From positions 1 through 50,534 of the forward strand of contig NZ_RFFI01000012.1 in NCBI RefSeq assembly GCF_003696205.1: DNA of 50,534 bases, read 5' to 3'. Position 1 is the stretch's first letter, and every line of letters begins with the position of its first letter. Source of the DNA: Cellulomonas triticagri. GTDB taxonomy: Bacteria > Actinomycetota > Actinomycetes > Actinomycetales > Cellulomonadaceae. Below the pieces are notes generated by a model. The model had not been told where the DNA came from, did no database searches, and worked only from the letters and a program-made list of their open reading frames with translations. Positions 12,677-21,143 of this stretch are shown here, piece after piece. A program made the translations under genes and the position numbers.

Positions 12677-13183
12677 TCAGCCGGCGAGGATCCGCTGGAC
12701 GTCGTGCAGGTGGTGCAGGGCGTCGTGCGCGTTGTTCCGGGCGACGTCGGCGGCGGACTGGGGGCCGCGGGTCGCGTGGTCGAGGACGACGTCCGCGGCG
12801 AGGGCCTCCTCGACGGCGTCGGACCAGGTCGGGACCGCGCGGCGCAGCGCCAGCAGGGACGCCCCGACGGTGGCGTGCTCGTAGTCCTGGACCGCGGCGA
12901 GGGCGTCCGGGTCGTAGCCCGCGGTGGCGGCGCGGCCGTCGAGGCGCGCGGCGTCCAGGCGGTACGCCCAGGTCTCCAGGTTGTCGGCGACGTGCCGCAG
13001 GTACCCGGCGGTCGACCAGCCGAGGTCGGGGTGGCGGCGCGGCTCCGGCGCGTCGGCGAGGGCGGTGACGAACGACGTCGTCACCTCGCCGACCGCGCGG
13101 ATCGCGTCCTCGGGGGTGCGGTCCCAGGTGTAGCCGCACTCGCGGCAGGGCTCGCCGTACAGGGCGGGTCCGGACAGTTCCAT
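12677..13183 (-). CDS. DinB/mycothiol-transferase-fold protein with N-terminal CxxC
   Basis: A 168-residue protein with the four-helix DinB-like layout. Candidate metal ligands are His64 (YLRHVADN) and the histidine cluster His153/157/158/160 (NNAHDALHHLHDV) near the C-terminus. In actinobacteria this fold includes mycothiol-dependent enzymes, but many members are uncharacterised and I assign no reaction. An unusual N-terminal segment, GEPCRECGYTWD, holds Cys13 and Cys16 and could bind zinc or react as a dithiol. TACGGT (13191-13196) lies seven bases upstream of the ATG, again consistent with leaderless expression. Confidence 0.75.
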   Translation of the reverse strand: MELSGPALYGEPCRECGYTWDRTPEDAIRAVGEVTTSFVTALADAPEPRRHPDLGWSTAGYLRHVADNLETWAYRLDAARLDGRAATAGYDPDALAAVQDYEHATVGASLLALRRAVPTWSDAVEEALAADVVLDHATRGPQSAADVARNNAHDALHHLHDVQRILAG

Positions 13184-13261
13184 GGCAGGGACCGTAACCG
13201 CAGGTCGTGGCTCCGCGGGAGGGGGACGCGCGACCGTCGCCCGCCTCCACCCGGGTGAAGG

Positions 13262-15421
13262 TCAGGCGCTCTCGCGCAGCGCCCGTCTGCGGTTCTCCTC
13301 GGCCATGAGCTGCACGGTGAGGGTGCGGTACGCCTCCGGGTCGGACTGGCCGTCCATGCGCTGCAGCCGGCCGCGCAGGTCCGCGATGTGCCGGGTGATC
13401 TCCATCTCCACCAGCGCCATCACCAGCCCGCGGGCGTACCCGGGCAGGCGGTCGGGGCGGTCCTCCGGCAGCGGCGCGACGGCGAGCTGCGTGATGAGCG
13501 GCTCGACCGGTCCGGCGGCCTCCTCGCGGACGGCCTCCACCCACTGCACGGTGCCCGCGGGACCGGCCGACGCGACCTTCTGCCGCGCGGTCGCCGCACC
13601 ACCGGCGGCCCGGATCGCCGCGTGCACGGCCCGGTAGGCGGGCGCGGTGAACGCGTCCGCCGCGAGGTCGTCGAACTCCAGCGGGACGGCGTCCGGCATC
13701 TGCAGCACCGCCTCCAGGGCGCGGCGCTCCGTCGCGGCGACGGGGTCGCGCGGGTCGGGCAGGCTCATCCGGGGCGCGGGCAGCGCGACCGACCCGCCCG
13801 ACCCGTGGTCGTCGAGGTCCGGCGGGGGGCCGTCGAACTCGGGCGGCGGCTCGTCGAACCGCCGCTCTCCCCCGCCGTTGCCGCGGAACCCGCCGTTGCC
13901 GCCGTTACCACCGCCACGTCCCCGCTCCGGGAACCGGCGGCCGCCCTTGCCGCCGCGACCGTTGTCGCGCCAGGCGCCCTCGGGGCCGGGCGGGACGAAG
14001 CCGCCGCCGCCCGAGGTGGGGGCCGGGCGCGACGACCCGCGACCGCCGCCGCCGGAGCGGTTGCCGCGGCTCGCGGCCTGCACGGCGCGCTGCACGGTCT
14101 CGATGTCCATGCCGAGCCACCCCGCGAGCATGCGGGTGTACTCGGGGCGCAGCGCGGTGTCGCGGATGCCGCCGGGGATCGGCGCGGCGGCGCGCAGCGC
14201 GGCCACCCGGCCCTCGGCGGTGCTGAGGTCGAAGCCCTCCAACGTCGTGCGGATGACGAACTGGAACAGCGGCGACCGGCCCCGCACCAGCGCGCGCACC
14301 GCGTCGGGCCCGTGCGCCTGCCGCAGGTCGCACGGGTCCATGCCGCCCTCGGCGACCGCGACGAACGTCTGCGCGCTGAACGCCTGGTCCTCGCCGAACG
14401 CCCGCATGGCGGCCTTCTGCCCGGCGGAGTCGCCGTCGAACGTGAAGATCACCTCGCCGCCGACCGACTCCCCCGACGCGAGCTGGATCCCGCCGCCGCC
14501 GGACGCGCCCATCAGCCGCCGCACGACCCGCGCGTGGTCGCCGCCGAACGCCGTGCCGCACGTCGCGACCGCCGTGCCGATGCCGGACAGGTGCATGGCC
14601 ATGACGTCGGTGTAGCCCTCGACGACGACGACCTGCTTGTTCTTCGCGATCTCGCGCTTGGCCAGGTCGATGCCGTAGAGCACCTGCGACTTCTTGTAGA
14701 GCGCGGTCTCCGGGGTGTTCAGGTACTTGGGACCCTGGTCGTCCTCGTAGAGCTTGCGCGCCCCGAAGCCGATGACGTCGCCCGTGACCTCGCGGATCGG
14801 CCACACCAGCCGCCCCCGGAACCGGTCGTACAGCCCCCGGTTGCCCTGGCTCATCAACCCGCTCGCCGTGAGCTCCGCCTCGGTGAACGACCGCCCCCGC
14901 AGGTGCCGCAGCAGCGCGTCCCAGCCCTGCGGGGCGTACCCCACGCCGAACTGCTCGGCCGCCGCGCGGTCGAACCCGCGCTCGGCGAGGAACGCCCGGG
15001 CCGTCGCGGCCTCCGCGGTGAGCAGCTGCGCGGCGAAGAACTCCTCGGCGACGCGGTGCGCCTCCAGCAGCCGCTGCCGCTTGCCGGGCTCGTGGCCCGG
15101 ACGCGGGCCGCCGCCCTCCTCGTAGCGCAGCTGCACGCCCACGCGCCCCGCCAGGTACTCGACGGCCTCCGTGAAGGGCAGACCGTCGGTCTTCTGGATG
15201 AAGTCGATGACGTCGCCGCCCTCGCCGCACCCGAAGCAGTGGTACAGCCCCACCTGCGGGCGGACGTGGAACGACGGGGACTTCTCGTCGTGGAACGGGC
15301 ACAGGCCCTTCATCGAGCCGACGCCCGCGGGCTTCAGCGCGACGTGCTCCCCGACGATGTCCTCGATCCGGGCGCGCTCGCGGACCGTCTGCACGTCCTC
15401 CCGCCGGATCCGTCCCGCCAC
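13262..15421 (-). CDS. dnaG: DNA primase
   Basis: Makes RNA primers at the replication fork and binds the DnaB helicase through its C-terminus. The 719 residues contain a CHC2 zinc finger (Cys41, His44, Cys62, Cys65), a Toprim core with VVVVEGYTDVMAMH and TFDGDSAGQKAA, and a C-terminal helicase-interaction domain. Between them lies a roughly 90-residue Gly/Arg/Pro-rich linker, much longer than in E. coli. The GTG at 15421 starts the conserved AGRIRREDV sequence and has TAGGAT (15429-15434) seven bases upstream; longer upstream reading is not conserved. In many actinobacteria dnaG follows dgt, but here four genes separate them. Confidence 0.95.
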   Translation of the reverse strand: MAGRIRREDVQTVRERARIEDIVGEHVALKPAGVGSMKGLCPFHDEKSPSFHVRPQVGLYHCFGCGEGGDVIDFIQKTDGLPFTEAVEYLAGRVGVQLRYEEGGGPRPGHEPGKRQRLLEAHRVAEEFFAAQLLTAEAATARAFLAERGFDRAAAEQFGVGYAPQGWDALLRHLRGRSFTEAELTASGLMSQGNRGLYDRFRGRLVWPIREVTGDVIGFGARKLYEDDQGPKYLNTPETALYKKSQVLYGIDLAKREIAKNKQVVVVEGYTDVMAMHLSGIGTAVATCGTAFGGDHARVVRRLMGASGGGGIQLASGESVGGEVIFTFDGDSAGQKAAMRAFGEDQAFSAQTFVAVAEGGMDPCDLRQAHGPDAVRALVRGRSPLFQFVIRTTLEGFDLSTAEGRVAALRAAAPIPGGIRDTALRPEYTRMLAGWLGMDIETVQRAVQAASRGNRSGGGGRGSSRPAPTSGGGGFVPPGPEGAWRDNGRGGKGGRRFPERGRGGGNGGNGGFRGNGGGERRFDEPPPEFDGPPPDLDDHGSGGSVALPAPRMSLPDPRDPVAATERRALEAVLQMPDAVPLEFDDLAADAFTAPAYRAVHAAIRAAGGAATARQKVASAGPAGTVQWVEAVREEAAGPVEPLITQLAVAPLPEDRPDRLPGYARGLVMALVEMEITRHIADLRGRLQRMDGQSDPEAYRTLTVQLMAEENRRRALRESA

Positions 15422-15485
15422 GGGGACGATCCTAGGTCCCGCGCCGGTGTGGTCCGGCGTCGGTCCCCAGGTCGCGCGGCCGGGC

Positions 15486-16166
15486 TCAGGGCACGTCCGT
15501 GCCGGTGAGGCGGAGGGCGAGCGCCGTGCGGTCCCGCACGTCGAGCTTGCGCAGGACGGCGGACACGTGGTTCTTGACCGTGCCCTCCGTGATGAACAGC
15601 GACCGCGCGATCTCCCGGTTCGTCGCGCCACGGGCGACCTGCCGCGCCACCACCCGCTCCCGGTCCGAGAGCGACGCGAGGTCGAGCGACCCCGGCTCGA
15701 CCACCTCCTGCGGTGCGAGGTAGCGCTGCACGAGCAGCTGCGCCGCCATCGACCCCAGCACGACCCGGCCTGCGTGCGCCTGCCGGACCGCCCGCGCGAG
15801 CTCGTCCGGCTCCACGTCCTTGAGCAGGTGCCCGCGCGCCCCAGCCCGCAGCGCGCCGTCGAGCACCACCTCGTCCTCGAAGGTCGTCAGCACCACGCAC
15901 ACCAGCGCCGGGAACCGGGCCGTCAGGTGCCCGATCAGCTCGACCCCGTCCATGCGCGGCATCTGCGCGTCCACGAGCGCGACGTCGACCTCCGCCAGGC
16001 CGTCGAGCGCGAGCGCCTGGACGCCGTCGGCGGCCTCCGCGACCACGCGGAGGTCGTCCTCCAGGTCGAGCAGGGTGCGCAGGCCCCGGCGGACGAGCGG
16101 CTGGTCGTCGACGAGCAGGACGCGCACGGGCGCCGGGGCGCCCGCCGCAGGGTGGTCGTGGGTCAC
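15486..16166 (-). CDS. NarL/LuxR-type response regulator
   Basis: Two-component transcription factor of 226 residues. The receiver domain has Asp20/Asp21 in LLVDDQPLV, the phospho-acceptor Asp66 in ALVDAQMPRMDG, and Lys in LLKDVEP. The C-terminal LuxR helix-turn-helix is LSDRERVVARQVARGATN followed by SLFITEGTVKNHVS. The GTG start overlaps the stop of the histidine kinase gene by four bases, so the pair is translationally coupled. The divergent ABC exporter beyond the kinase is the obvious candidate target. Confidence 0.93.
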   Translation of the reverse strand: MTHDHPAAGAPAPVRVLLVDDQPLVRRGLRTLLDLEDDLRVVAEAADGVQALALDGLAEVDVALVDAQMPRMDGVELIGHLTARFPALVCVVLTTFEDEVVLDGALRAGARGHLLKDVEPDELARAVRQAHAGRVVLGSMAAQLLVQRYLAPQEVVEPGSLDLASLSDRERVVARQVARGATNREIARSLFITEGTVKNHVSAVLRKLDVRDRTALALRLTGTDVP

Positions 16167-17320
16167 GTCGGCCTCCGGTCGAGCCTCAGAGGAAGGACGG
16201 CGCGCACTTCCACGCCGCCCGCAGACCGCGGCCCCGCCGCGAACGTGCCGCCCAGCACCCGGACCCGGTCCGCGAGCGCGGCGAGCCCGAAGCCGCCGGA
16301 CAGGGTCAGGTCGCCCTCCACCACAGCGACGCCGTCGTCCGCGACCCCGACCGCCACGGTCTCGGCGCCGATCTCGAGGTCGATCCGGACGGTCGAGGCG
16401 CGGGAGTGCCGGACGGAGTTCGCCAGGCTCTCCTGGACCACCCGGTAGACGACGAGCTGTGCACGCGGCGGCACCCGCCCCGGGTCGCCGACGACGTGGT
16501 GCTCGATCGCGACCCCGGCACCGCGGAACGCGTCCGCCAGGCCTGCGAGCGCCCGTGGACCGATCCCGTCGTCGAGGGCCGCGGGGTGCAGCGCGCGCAC
16601 CCACCGGCGGGTGTCCGCGAGCGCGTCGACCACCGTGCCCGTCGCGTGCGCGACCTCCGCCCGGGCGCGCTCCGGCTCCCCGCGGTCGTCCCACCGGCGG
16701 ACGAGGTCGAGGGAGAGCTTGACCGCCGTGAGCGAGTGACCGAGCGAGTCGTGCATGTCGCGGGCCATGCGCGTGCGCTCGCTCGCCAGCGTCAGCTCCT
16801 CGACCTGCGCGAGCAGGTCCAGTGCCTCGGCGCGCCGGGCACTCTCGGCGATCACGGCGTCGGCGAGCGCGATCGCGAACAGCGCCAGGACCGCGAACGA
16901 CACGAGCTCGGAGACGACCGCCGCCGCACCGACCTCCGGGACGAACCGCAGGACGCCGGCGAGCAGGAGCAGCAGGCCGACGACGGCCACGCCGACCGCG
17001 ACCGCCCGGCCGAGGCTGAACGTCAGGTTCGCGAGCGCCGCGAGCAGCAGCGGCAGCGACGTCGCCGGAGGGCCGACCAGCCCGAACGCCAGCGTCGCGA
17101 GCAGGAACACCACGGGCAGCGCCCGCCGCCACCCGCGCGTCGGCTCCCACGGCAACCACCGCCAGGAGGCCAGCAGCACGGCGAGCAGCACGGCGACCGC
17201 GGCCTCGGTCACCACCGGGAGCGGCGCTCGCAGGAGCGCCGCCACCGCGGTCAGCACCCAGCCGACCCAGAACGCCACCGCGAGCGGACCGGGGCACCCC
17301 GGCGGCATCAGTCGGTGCAC
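16163..17320 (-). CDS. Sensor histidine kinase (HisKA_3 type)
   Basis: Membrane sensor with about six N-terminal transmembrane helices (residues 10-155) and no sizeable extracellular domain, so the signal is probably sensed within the membrane or through the partner transporter. The dimerisation helix carries the phosphorylated histidine in MARDMHDSLGHS (His190), and the ATPase domain shows the N-box (ESLANSVRHS), ADDGVA and GGFGLAALADRVRVLGG. The GTG at 17320 is chosen because TACGCT (17328-17333) lies seven bases upstream; an ATG four codons in (17308) is the alternative. The divergent promoter region to the ABC genes is 189 bp. Confidence 0.93.
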   Translation of the reverse strand: MHRLMPPGCPGPLAVAFWVGWVLTAVAALLRAPLPVVTEAAVAVLLAVLLASWRWLPWEPTRGWRRALPVVFLLATLAFGLVGPPATSLPLLLAALANLTFSLGRAVAVGVAVVGLLLLLAGVLRFVPEVGAAAVVSELVSFAVLALFAIALADAVIAESARRAEALDLLAQVEELTLASERTRMARDMHDSLGHSLTAVKLSLDLVRRWDDRGEPERARAEVAHATGTVVDALADTRRWVRALHPAALDDGIGPRALAGLADAFRGAGVAIEHHVVGDPGRVPPRAQLVVYRVVQESLANSVRHSRASTVRIDLEIGAETVAVGVADDGVAVVEGDLTLSGGFGLAALADRVRVLGGTFAAGPRSAGGVEVRAVLPLRLDRRPT

Positions 17321-17509
17321 GCCCGCGAGCGTAGGCAGTCGCCGGGACCACCTCCGGCGCCGCGTGGCACCTACCCCATGCCTCCCGACCCATGACCAGC
17401 GCACCACCACCCGGTGCCTCCGGGGGGACGCGCCCGGCCCGCGCGCCGGACGAGCATCGACCTGGCACGGCCGACCTGATCGGCCCGCCTCGACCTCGCA
17501 GGAGGAGCC

Positions 17510-18238
17510 ATGCACCTCTGGCCCGCCGCCCTGACGGCACGCCACCTGACCAAGACGTTCGGCGACGTCACCGCCGTCGACGACCTGACCGTCGACATCC
17601 GCCCCCACCGCATCACGGGCCTCCTCGGCCCGAACGGCTCGGGCAAGTCCACCACCCTGCGCATGGCGCTGGGCCTGTCCCGGCCGACCTCCGGGTCGGT
17701 CGAGGTGCTCGGCCGCCGCTACCGGGACCTCGACCGTCCGACGCGCCGGGTGGGGGCCGCGCTCGACGTGACCGGCATCCACCCCGGGCGGTCGGGGCGC
17801 GACCACCTGCGGGTCGCGTGCCTGTCCGCGGGGCTGCCGTCCGAGCGCGTGGCGGAGGTGCTGCTCGGCGTCGGCCTCGTGGACGCGGCCGACCGGAAGG
17901 CGCGCACGTACTCGCTCGGGATGCGCCAGCGGCTGGCCCTCGCGACCGCGCTGCTCGGCGAGCCGGACCTGCTGGTCCTGGACGAGCCCGCGAACGGCCT
18001 CGACCCCGCGGGGACCCACTGGTTGCGCGAGGCGCTGCGCGCCTACGTCGACACCGGCGCGACCGTCGTGCTCGCGTCGCACGTCCTCGCGGAGATCGAG
18101 CAGACCGTGGACGACGTCGTCGTCCTGGACCGCGGGCGGCTGCTCGCCGCCGGTCCGCTGGCCGAGGTGACCGGCGGGCGCTCGCTGGAGGACGCCTACC
18201 TCGGCCTGACCGGAGGGAGGCGGTCCGGTGGGTGCTGA
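17510..18238 (+). CDS. ABC transporter ATP-binding protein
   Basis: ATPase of an ABC-2-type exporter, 242 residues. Walker A is GPNGSGKST (40-48), the signature is YSLGMRQRLALA, Walker B is LLVLDEPANGLD and the H-loop is VLASHVLAE. GGAGG stands ahead of the ATG. The architecture resembles drug or antimicrobial-peptide exporters controlled by a neighbouring two-component system, but the substrate is unknown. It overlaps the permease gene by 11 bases. Confidence 0.93.
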   Translation: MHLWPAALTARHLTKTFGDVTAVDDLTVDIRPHRITGLLGPNGSGKSTTLRMALGLSRPTSGSVEVLGRRYRDLDRPTRRVGAALDVTGIHPGRSGRDHLRVACLSAGLPSERVAEVLLGVGLVDAADRKARTYSLGMRQRLALATALLGEPDLLVLDEPANGLDPAGTHWLREALRAYVDTGATVVLASHVLAEIEQTVDDVVVLDRGRLLAAGPLAEVTGGRSLEDAYLGLTGGRRSGGC

Positions 18239-19115
18239 GCTGCTGAAGATCTGGTCCACGCTGTCCGCGCGTGTGCTGGTCGGCGTCGTCGTGGTCGGGG
18301 GCGGCGTGCTGCTGGTGCTCGCCGCCACGGCATCAGCGCTGCTGGGCCGAGTGGTGGACCTCGACCGGCGCTATCCCGGTCTGCGGCTGACCGACGTCGA
18401 CCACCCCCGCTTCGACGAGGTGCTGGCGCTGCTCGACGTCGCCGACCCCGGCTACCAGAGGTCGCTGGTCGACCTGGTGAGCACCGGACCGTTCGGCACC
18501 GCGGGGTCGGTCGGGCTGACCACGACGTGCGCGCTCCTCGTCGGGGTGCTCGTCGCCGCGGGTGACCTCCGGCACGGCGGCGTGGCGCTGACCGCGCTCG
18601 CGGTGCCCGACCGGCTGCGGATCGTCGCCCACAAGGTCGGGGCGGTCGCCGTCGTCCTCGGCAGCGCCGGGATCGTGCTCGCGGTGCTGTCCGCCGGCAC
18701 GCTCGCGCTCGCGGTCACCGGGACGTCCGGGGCCGCGCTCGCGGTCACCCCGCTGGAGGTCGCCGGGGTGTGGTGCCGGGGCATCGCGGTCCTGGTGCTG
18801 CTCGGCGTCCTCGGCGTCGGGCTCGGCCTGCTCGTCCGGCACCTGACGGTGGCGGTCGCCGCGGTGCTCGTCGCGGCGCTGGTCGAGCCCGTGGTCGTCG
18901 TCGCCAGCACCCTGCTCACCGGGACCGTCCCGCCCGTGGTCGCGGCACTGCCGCTGTCCGCGAGCCGCCTCGCCTCGCGTGGCACGACGATCGACGCGGA
19001 CCTCGGGCTGGGGGTCGGCCTCGCACCGGGGGTCGCGCTCGCGGCGCTGGCGGCGTGGGTCGTCGTCCACCTCGCGGCGGGGGCGTGGCGCACGCAGCGG
19101 GGCGACCTGGCCTGA
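18228..19115 (+). CDS. ABC transporter permease (ABC-2 type, putative)
   Basis: Hydrophobic protein of 295 residues with about six transmembrane segments and one larger extracytoplasmic loop between the first two (residues 40-85). No strong family motif is visible; the assignment rests on topology, the overlap with the ATPase gene, and the usual ATPase-permease pairing. The GTG start is preceded by GGAGG 13 bases upstream, inside the ATPase gene. Confidence 0.8.
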   Translation: MGAELLKIWSTLSARVLVGVVVVGGGVLLVLAATASALLGRVVDLDRRYPGLRLTDVDHPRFDEVLALLDVADPGYQRSLVDLVSTGPFGTAGSVGLTTTCALLVGVLVAAGDLRHGGVALTALAVPDRLRIVAHKVGAVAVVLGSAGIVLAVLSAGTLALAVTGTSGAALAVTPLEVAGVWCRGIAVLVLLGVLGVGLGLLVRHLTVAVAAVLVAALVEPVVVVASTLLTGTVPPVVAALPLSASRLASRGTTIDADLGLGVGLAPGVALAALAAWVVVHLAAGAWRTQRGDLA

Positions 19116-19128
19116 ACGGCCCGCGGGC

Positions 19129-20400
19129 TCAGTACCGCGGCGGCGGCGCCAGCCGGGCGTGCCACGCTGCCGCTGAGACGTCGGTGAGGCTCGCGACCTG
19201 GTCGACCACGACCCGCAGCCGCGCGGCGTCGTCCTCGGCCGCGCGCCAGTCGGCGGCGAACGGCGGCTCCAGCGCGAGCGGCGCCCGCTCCGACAGCACG
19301 TGCACGAGGTCGGCGAGGATCTCGCGCTGCCGCTGGTAGAGCGGCTCGAGCTCGCGGGGCGCCATGACGTACGTGACGGCGAGGCCCTTGAGCACGAGGA
19401 TCTCGGCGGTGGTGGTGTCGGGGACGATGAGGTCGGCGGCGTACCGGGTGAGCGGGCCGGGTCCGTACTGCTCGCGGGTGGCGACCTGCGCGGCGCGCGC
19501 GAACCGGCCGATGAGCTGGCTGGTGGTGTCCTTGAGGGTCGCGAGGGCGCCGCGGGAGCCGTCGAAGCCGGGGCGCCACAGCTCGGCGGCGACCAGCCGG
19601 TCCATGGCGGCCTCGAGCGCGCCGGCGTCCAGGGCGTCGCCGTACCAGGTGTGGATGGCCTCGACGACGCTGGCCCGCTCGTCCGGGACCGTGAGGGCGG
19701 AGAGGTCGAACCGCCCGCCCACGACGGCGTCCTCGACGTCGTGCACGGAGTAGGAGATGTCGTCCGCGAGGTCCATGACCTGCGCCTCGAGGCACTTGCG
19801 CCCCACGGGGGCGTCGTCGCGCAGCCACCGGAACACCGGGAGGTCGTCGGCGTAGACGCCGAACTTGTGGGTGGGGCGGCCGCTGGCGGACAGCGGGCCC
19901 TCCCCGATGCTCCAGGGGTACTTCACGGAGGCGTCGAGGCTGGCGCGCGTCAGGTTGAGGCCGACGGAGGTGCCGTCGTCGCGGGTGACCTTGGGCTCCA
20001 GGCGGGTCAGCAGCCGCAGCGTCTGGGCGTTGCCCTCGAACCCGCCGATGTCCCGGGACAGGTGCGCGAGCGCGCGCTCCCCGTTGTGCCCGAACGGCGG
20101 GTGGCCGAGGTCGTGGGCGAGGCAGGCGGTGTCGACGACGTCGGGGTCGCAGCCGAGGGTCTTGCCGATCTCGCGGCCGACCTGCGCGACCTCGAGGGTG
20201 TGCGTGAGGCGGGTGCGGACGAAGTCGTCGGTGGACGGTCCGAGCACCTGGGTCTTGGCGCCGAGGCGGCGCAGAGCCGAGGAGTGGACCAGACGGGCCC
20301 GGTCGCGCTCGAAGGGGCTGCGGGCCCGCGACTTGGGCGCCTCGGCGACCCAGCGGTCCCGGTCGGCGTCGACGTAGCCGTCGGGCTGCTCAGTGGTCAC
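19129..20400 (-). CDS. dgt: Deoxyguanosinetriphosphate triphosphohydrolase-like protein
   Basis: HD-domain dNTPase that splits dNTPs into nucleoside and tripolyphosphate. His67 (RLTHTLEVAQ) and the pair His96-Asp97 in CLAHDLGHPPFGHNGE give the metal site; later MDLADDISYSVHD completes the HD signature. The 423-residue length matches the actinobacterial family. The GTG at 20400 has TAAACT (20408-20413) seven bases upstream. An ATG 11 codons further up would cross that promoter and is less likely. Confidence 0.94.
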   Translation of the reverse strand: MTTEQPDGYVDADRDRWVAEAPKSRARSPFERDRARLVHSSALRRLGAKTQVLGPSTDDFVRTRLTHTLEVAQVGREIGKTLGCDPDVVDTACLAHDLGHPPFGHNGERALAHLSRDIGGFEGNAQTLRLLTRLEPKVTRDDGTSVGLNLTRASLDASVKYPWSIGEGPLSASGRPTHKFGVYADDLPVFRWLRDDAPVGRKCLEAQVMDLADDISYSVHDVEDAVVGGRFDLSALTVPDERASVVEAIHTWYGDALDAGALEAAMDRLVAAELWRPGFDGSRGALATLKDTTSQLIGRFARAAQVATREQYGPGPLTRYAADLIVPDTTTAEILVLKGLAVTYVMAPRELEPLYQRQREILADLVHVLSERAPLALEPPFAADWRAAEDDAARLRVVVDQVASLTDVSAAAWHARLAPPPRY

Positions 20401-20459
20401 GCCTGCGAGTTTATCCGCCCACCCATCCCTCACTGGGGATCACCACGGCACGTGGTGCA

Positions 20460-20484
20460 TTCTGCATGCATACTGGGTGCATGG
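20460..20484 (+). promoter_or_regulatory. Promoter and possible autoregulatory operator of the toxin-antitoxin pair
   Basis: The palindrome TGCATGCA (20463-20470) sits in a run of TGCAT repeats, TGCAT at 20457-20461 and TGCAT at 20478-20482, overlapping a CATACT hexamer (20469-20474) six bases before the ATG. VapB-type antitoxins usually bind such sites; this is inferred from position. Confidence 0.45.
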
Positions 20485-20729
20485 TGGCGATCCAGATCCG
20501 CGACGTCCCCGAGGACGTCCGGGACGTCCTGACCCGACGCGCCCGGGCGAAGGGGCAGAGCCTGCAGGCCTACCTCCGCGACGTCGTCCTCCGCGAGGCG
20601 TCGTTCGAGAACAACCTCGCGGTGCTCGACAGCATCGCCGCCCGGCGCCCCGGCTCCGCCGCCACCGGGGACGACGTGCTCGACGCCCTCGACCGCGCCC
20701 GCGAGGGGCGTCCGGGCGGGGCCCCGTGA
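20481..20729 (+). CDS. VapB/FitA-type ribbon-helix-helix antitoxin
   Basis: Small 82-residue antitoxin. The N-terminal ribbon-helix-helix (VAIQIRDVPEDVRDVLTRRA then KGQSLQAYLRDVV) would bind DNA, and the acidic/Arg-rich C-terminus would neutralise the PIN toxin. The ATG at 20481 is preferred to one at 20466 because the latter lies inside the promoter palindrome. It overlaps the toxin gene by four bases. Confidence 0.9.
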   Translation: MVAIQIRDVPEDVRDVLTRRARAKGQSLQAYLRDVVLREASFENNLAVLDSIAARRPGSAATGDDVLDALDRAREGRPGGAP

Positions 20730-21121
20730 TCGTGCCCGACGCGTCGGCGTTCGCGCTCGTGTTCGCGGGCGGCGACCCCCGGGCGTCCGAGGCCGACCGC
20801 GTGCTGCGGGCCGACACCGCGTGGCTCGTGCCGGAGCACTGGCACGTCGAGGTGCTCTCCGTGATCCGCGGGATGCTCCGCGGGGGCAAGCTCGACCCGG
20901 TGCGCGCGGATGCCGCCGTCGCCGACCTCGCGCGCGCGACCGTCGCGGTGACGGCGACGGCGCCGCTCCTGCCCCGGATGTGGCAGGTGCGGGACAACCT
21001 CTCCGCGTACGACGCCGCCTACGTGGCGGTCGCCGAGGCGCACGACGCCACCCTGGTCACGGCCGACGCGCGGATCGCCCGCGCCGGTGTGGCGCGGTGC
21101 CCCGTCCGCACGATCGTCTGA
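20726..21121 (+). CDS. VapC-type PIN-domain ribonuclease toxin
   Basis: PIN-domain endoribonuclease, 131 residues. The acidic active-site residues Asp5 (VPDASAF), Glu42 (HVEVLSV), Asp96 (SAYDAAYV) and Asp114 (TADARI) are all present, so the toxin appears intact. The GTG start overlaps the antitoxin stop as GTGA. The RNA target is unknown. The pair is convergent with the amylase gene, only 22 bp away. Confidence 0.91.
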   Translation: MIVPDASAFALVFAGGDPRASEADRVLRADTAWLVPEHWHVEVLSVIRGMLRGGKLDPVRADAAVADLARATVAVTATAPLLPRMWQVRDNLSAYDAAYVAVAEAHDATLVTADARIARAGVARCPVRTIV

Positions 21122-21143
21122 GCCCCGCCCCCGATCGCCGGGC

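Noticed and set aside
13740..14100. Gly-rich repeats in dnaG considered as a CRISPR-like or tandem repeat array
   Set aside because: No regular repeat-spacer unit; it is coding and in frame with DnaG.
17491..17509. CCTCGACCTCGC before the ABC ATPase gene as a member of the GAGGTCG palindrome family
   Set aside because: Single copy without an inverted partner nearby; it continues into the ribosome-binding site, so it is more likely chance.
20466..20480. Upstream ATG for the VapB-type antitoxin
   Set aside because: It lies in the promoter palindrome and within the proposed -10; the ATG at 20481 starts the conserved ribbon-helix-helix directly.
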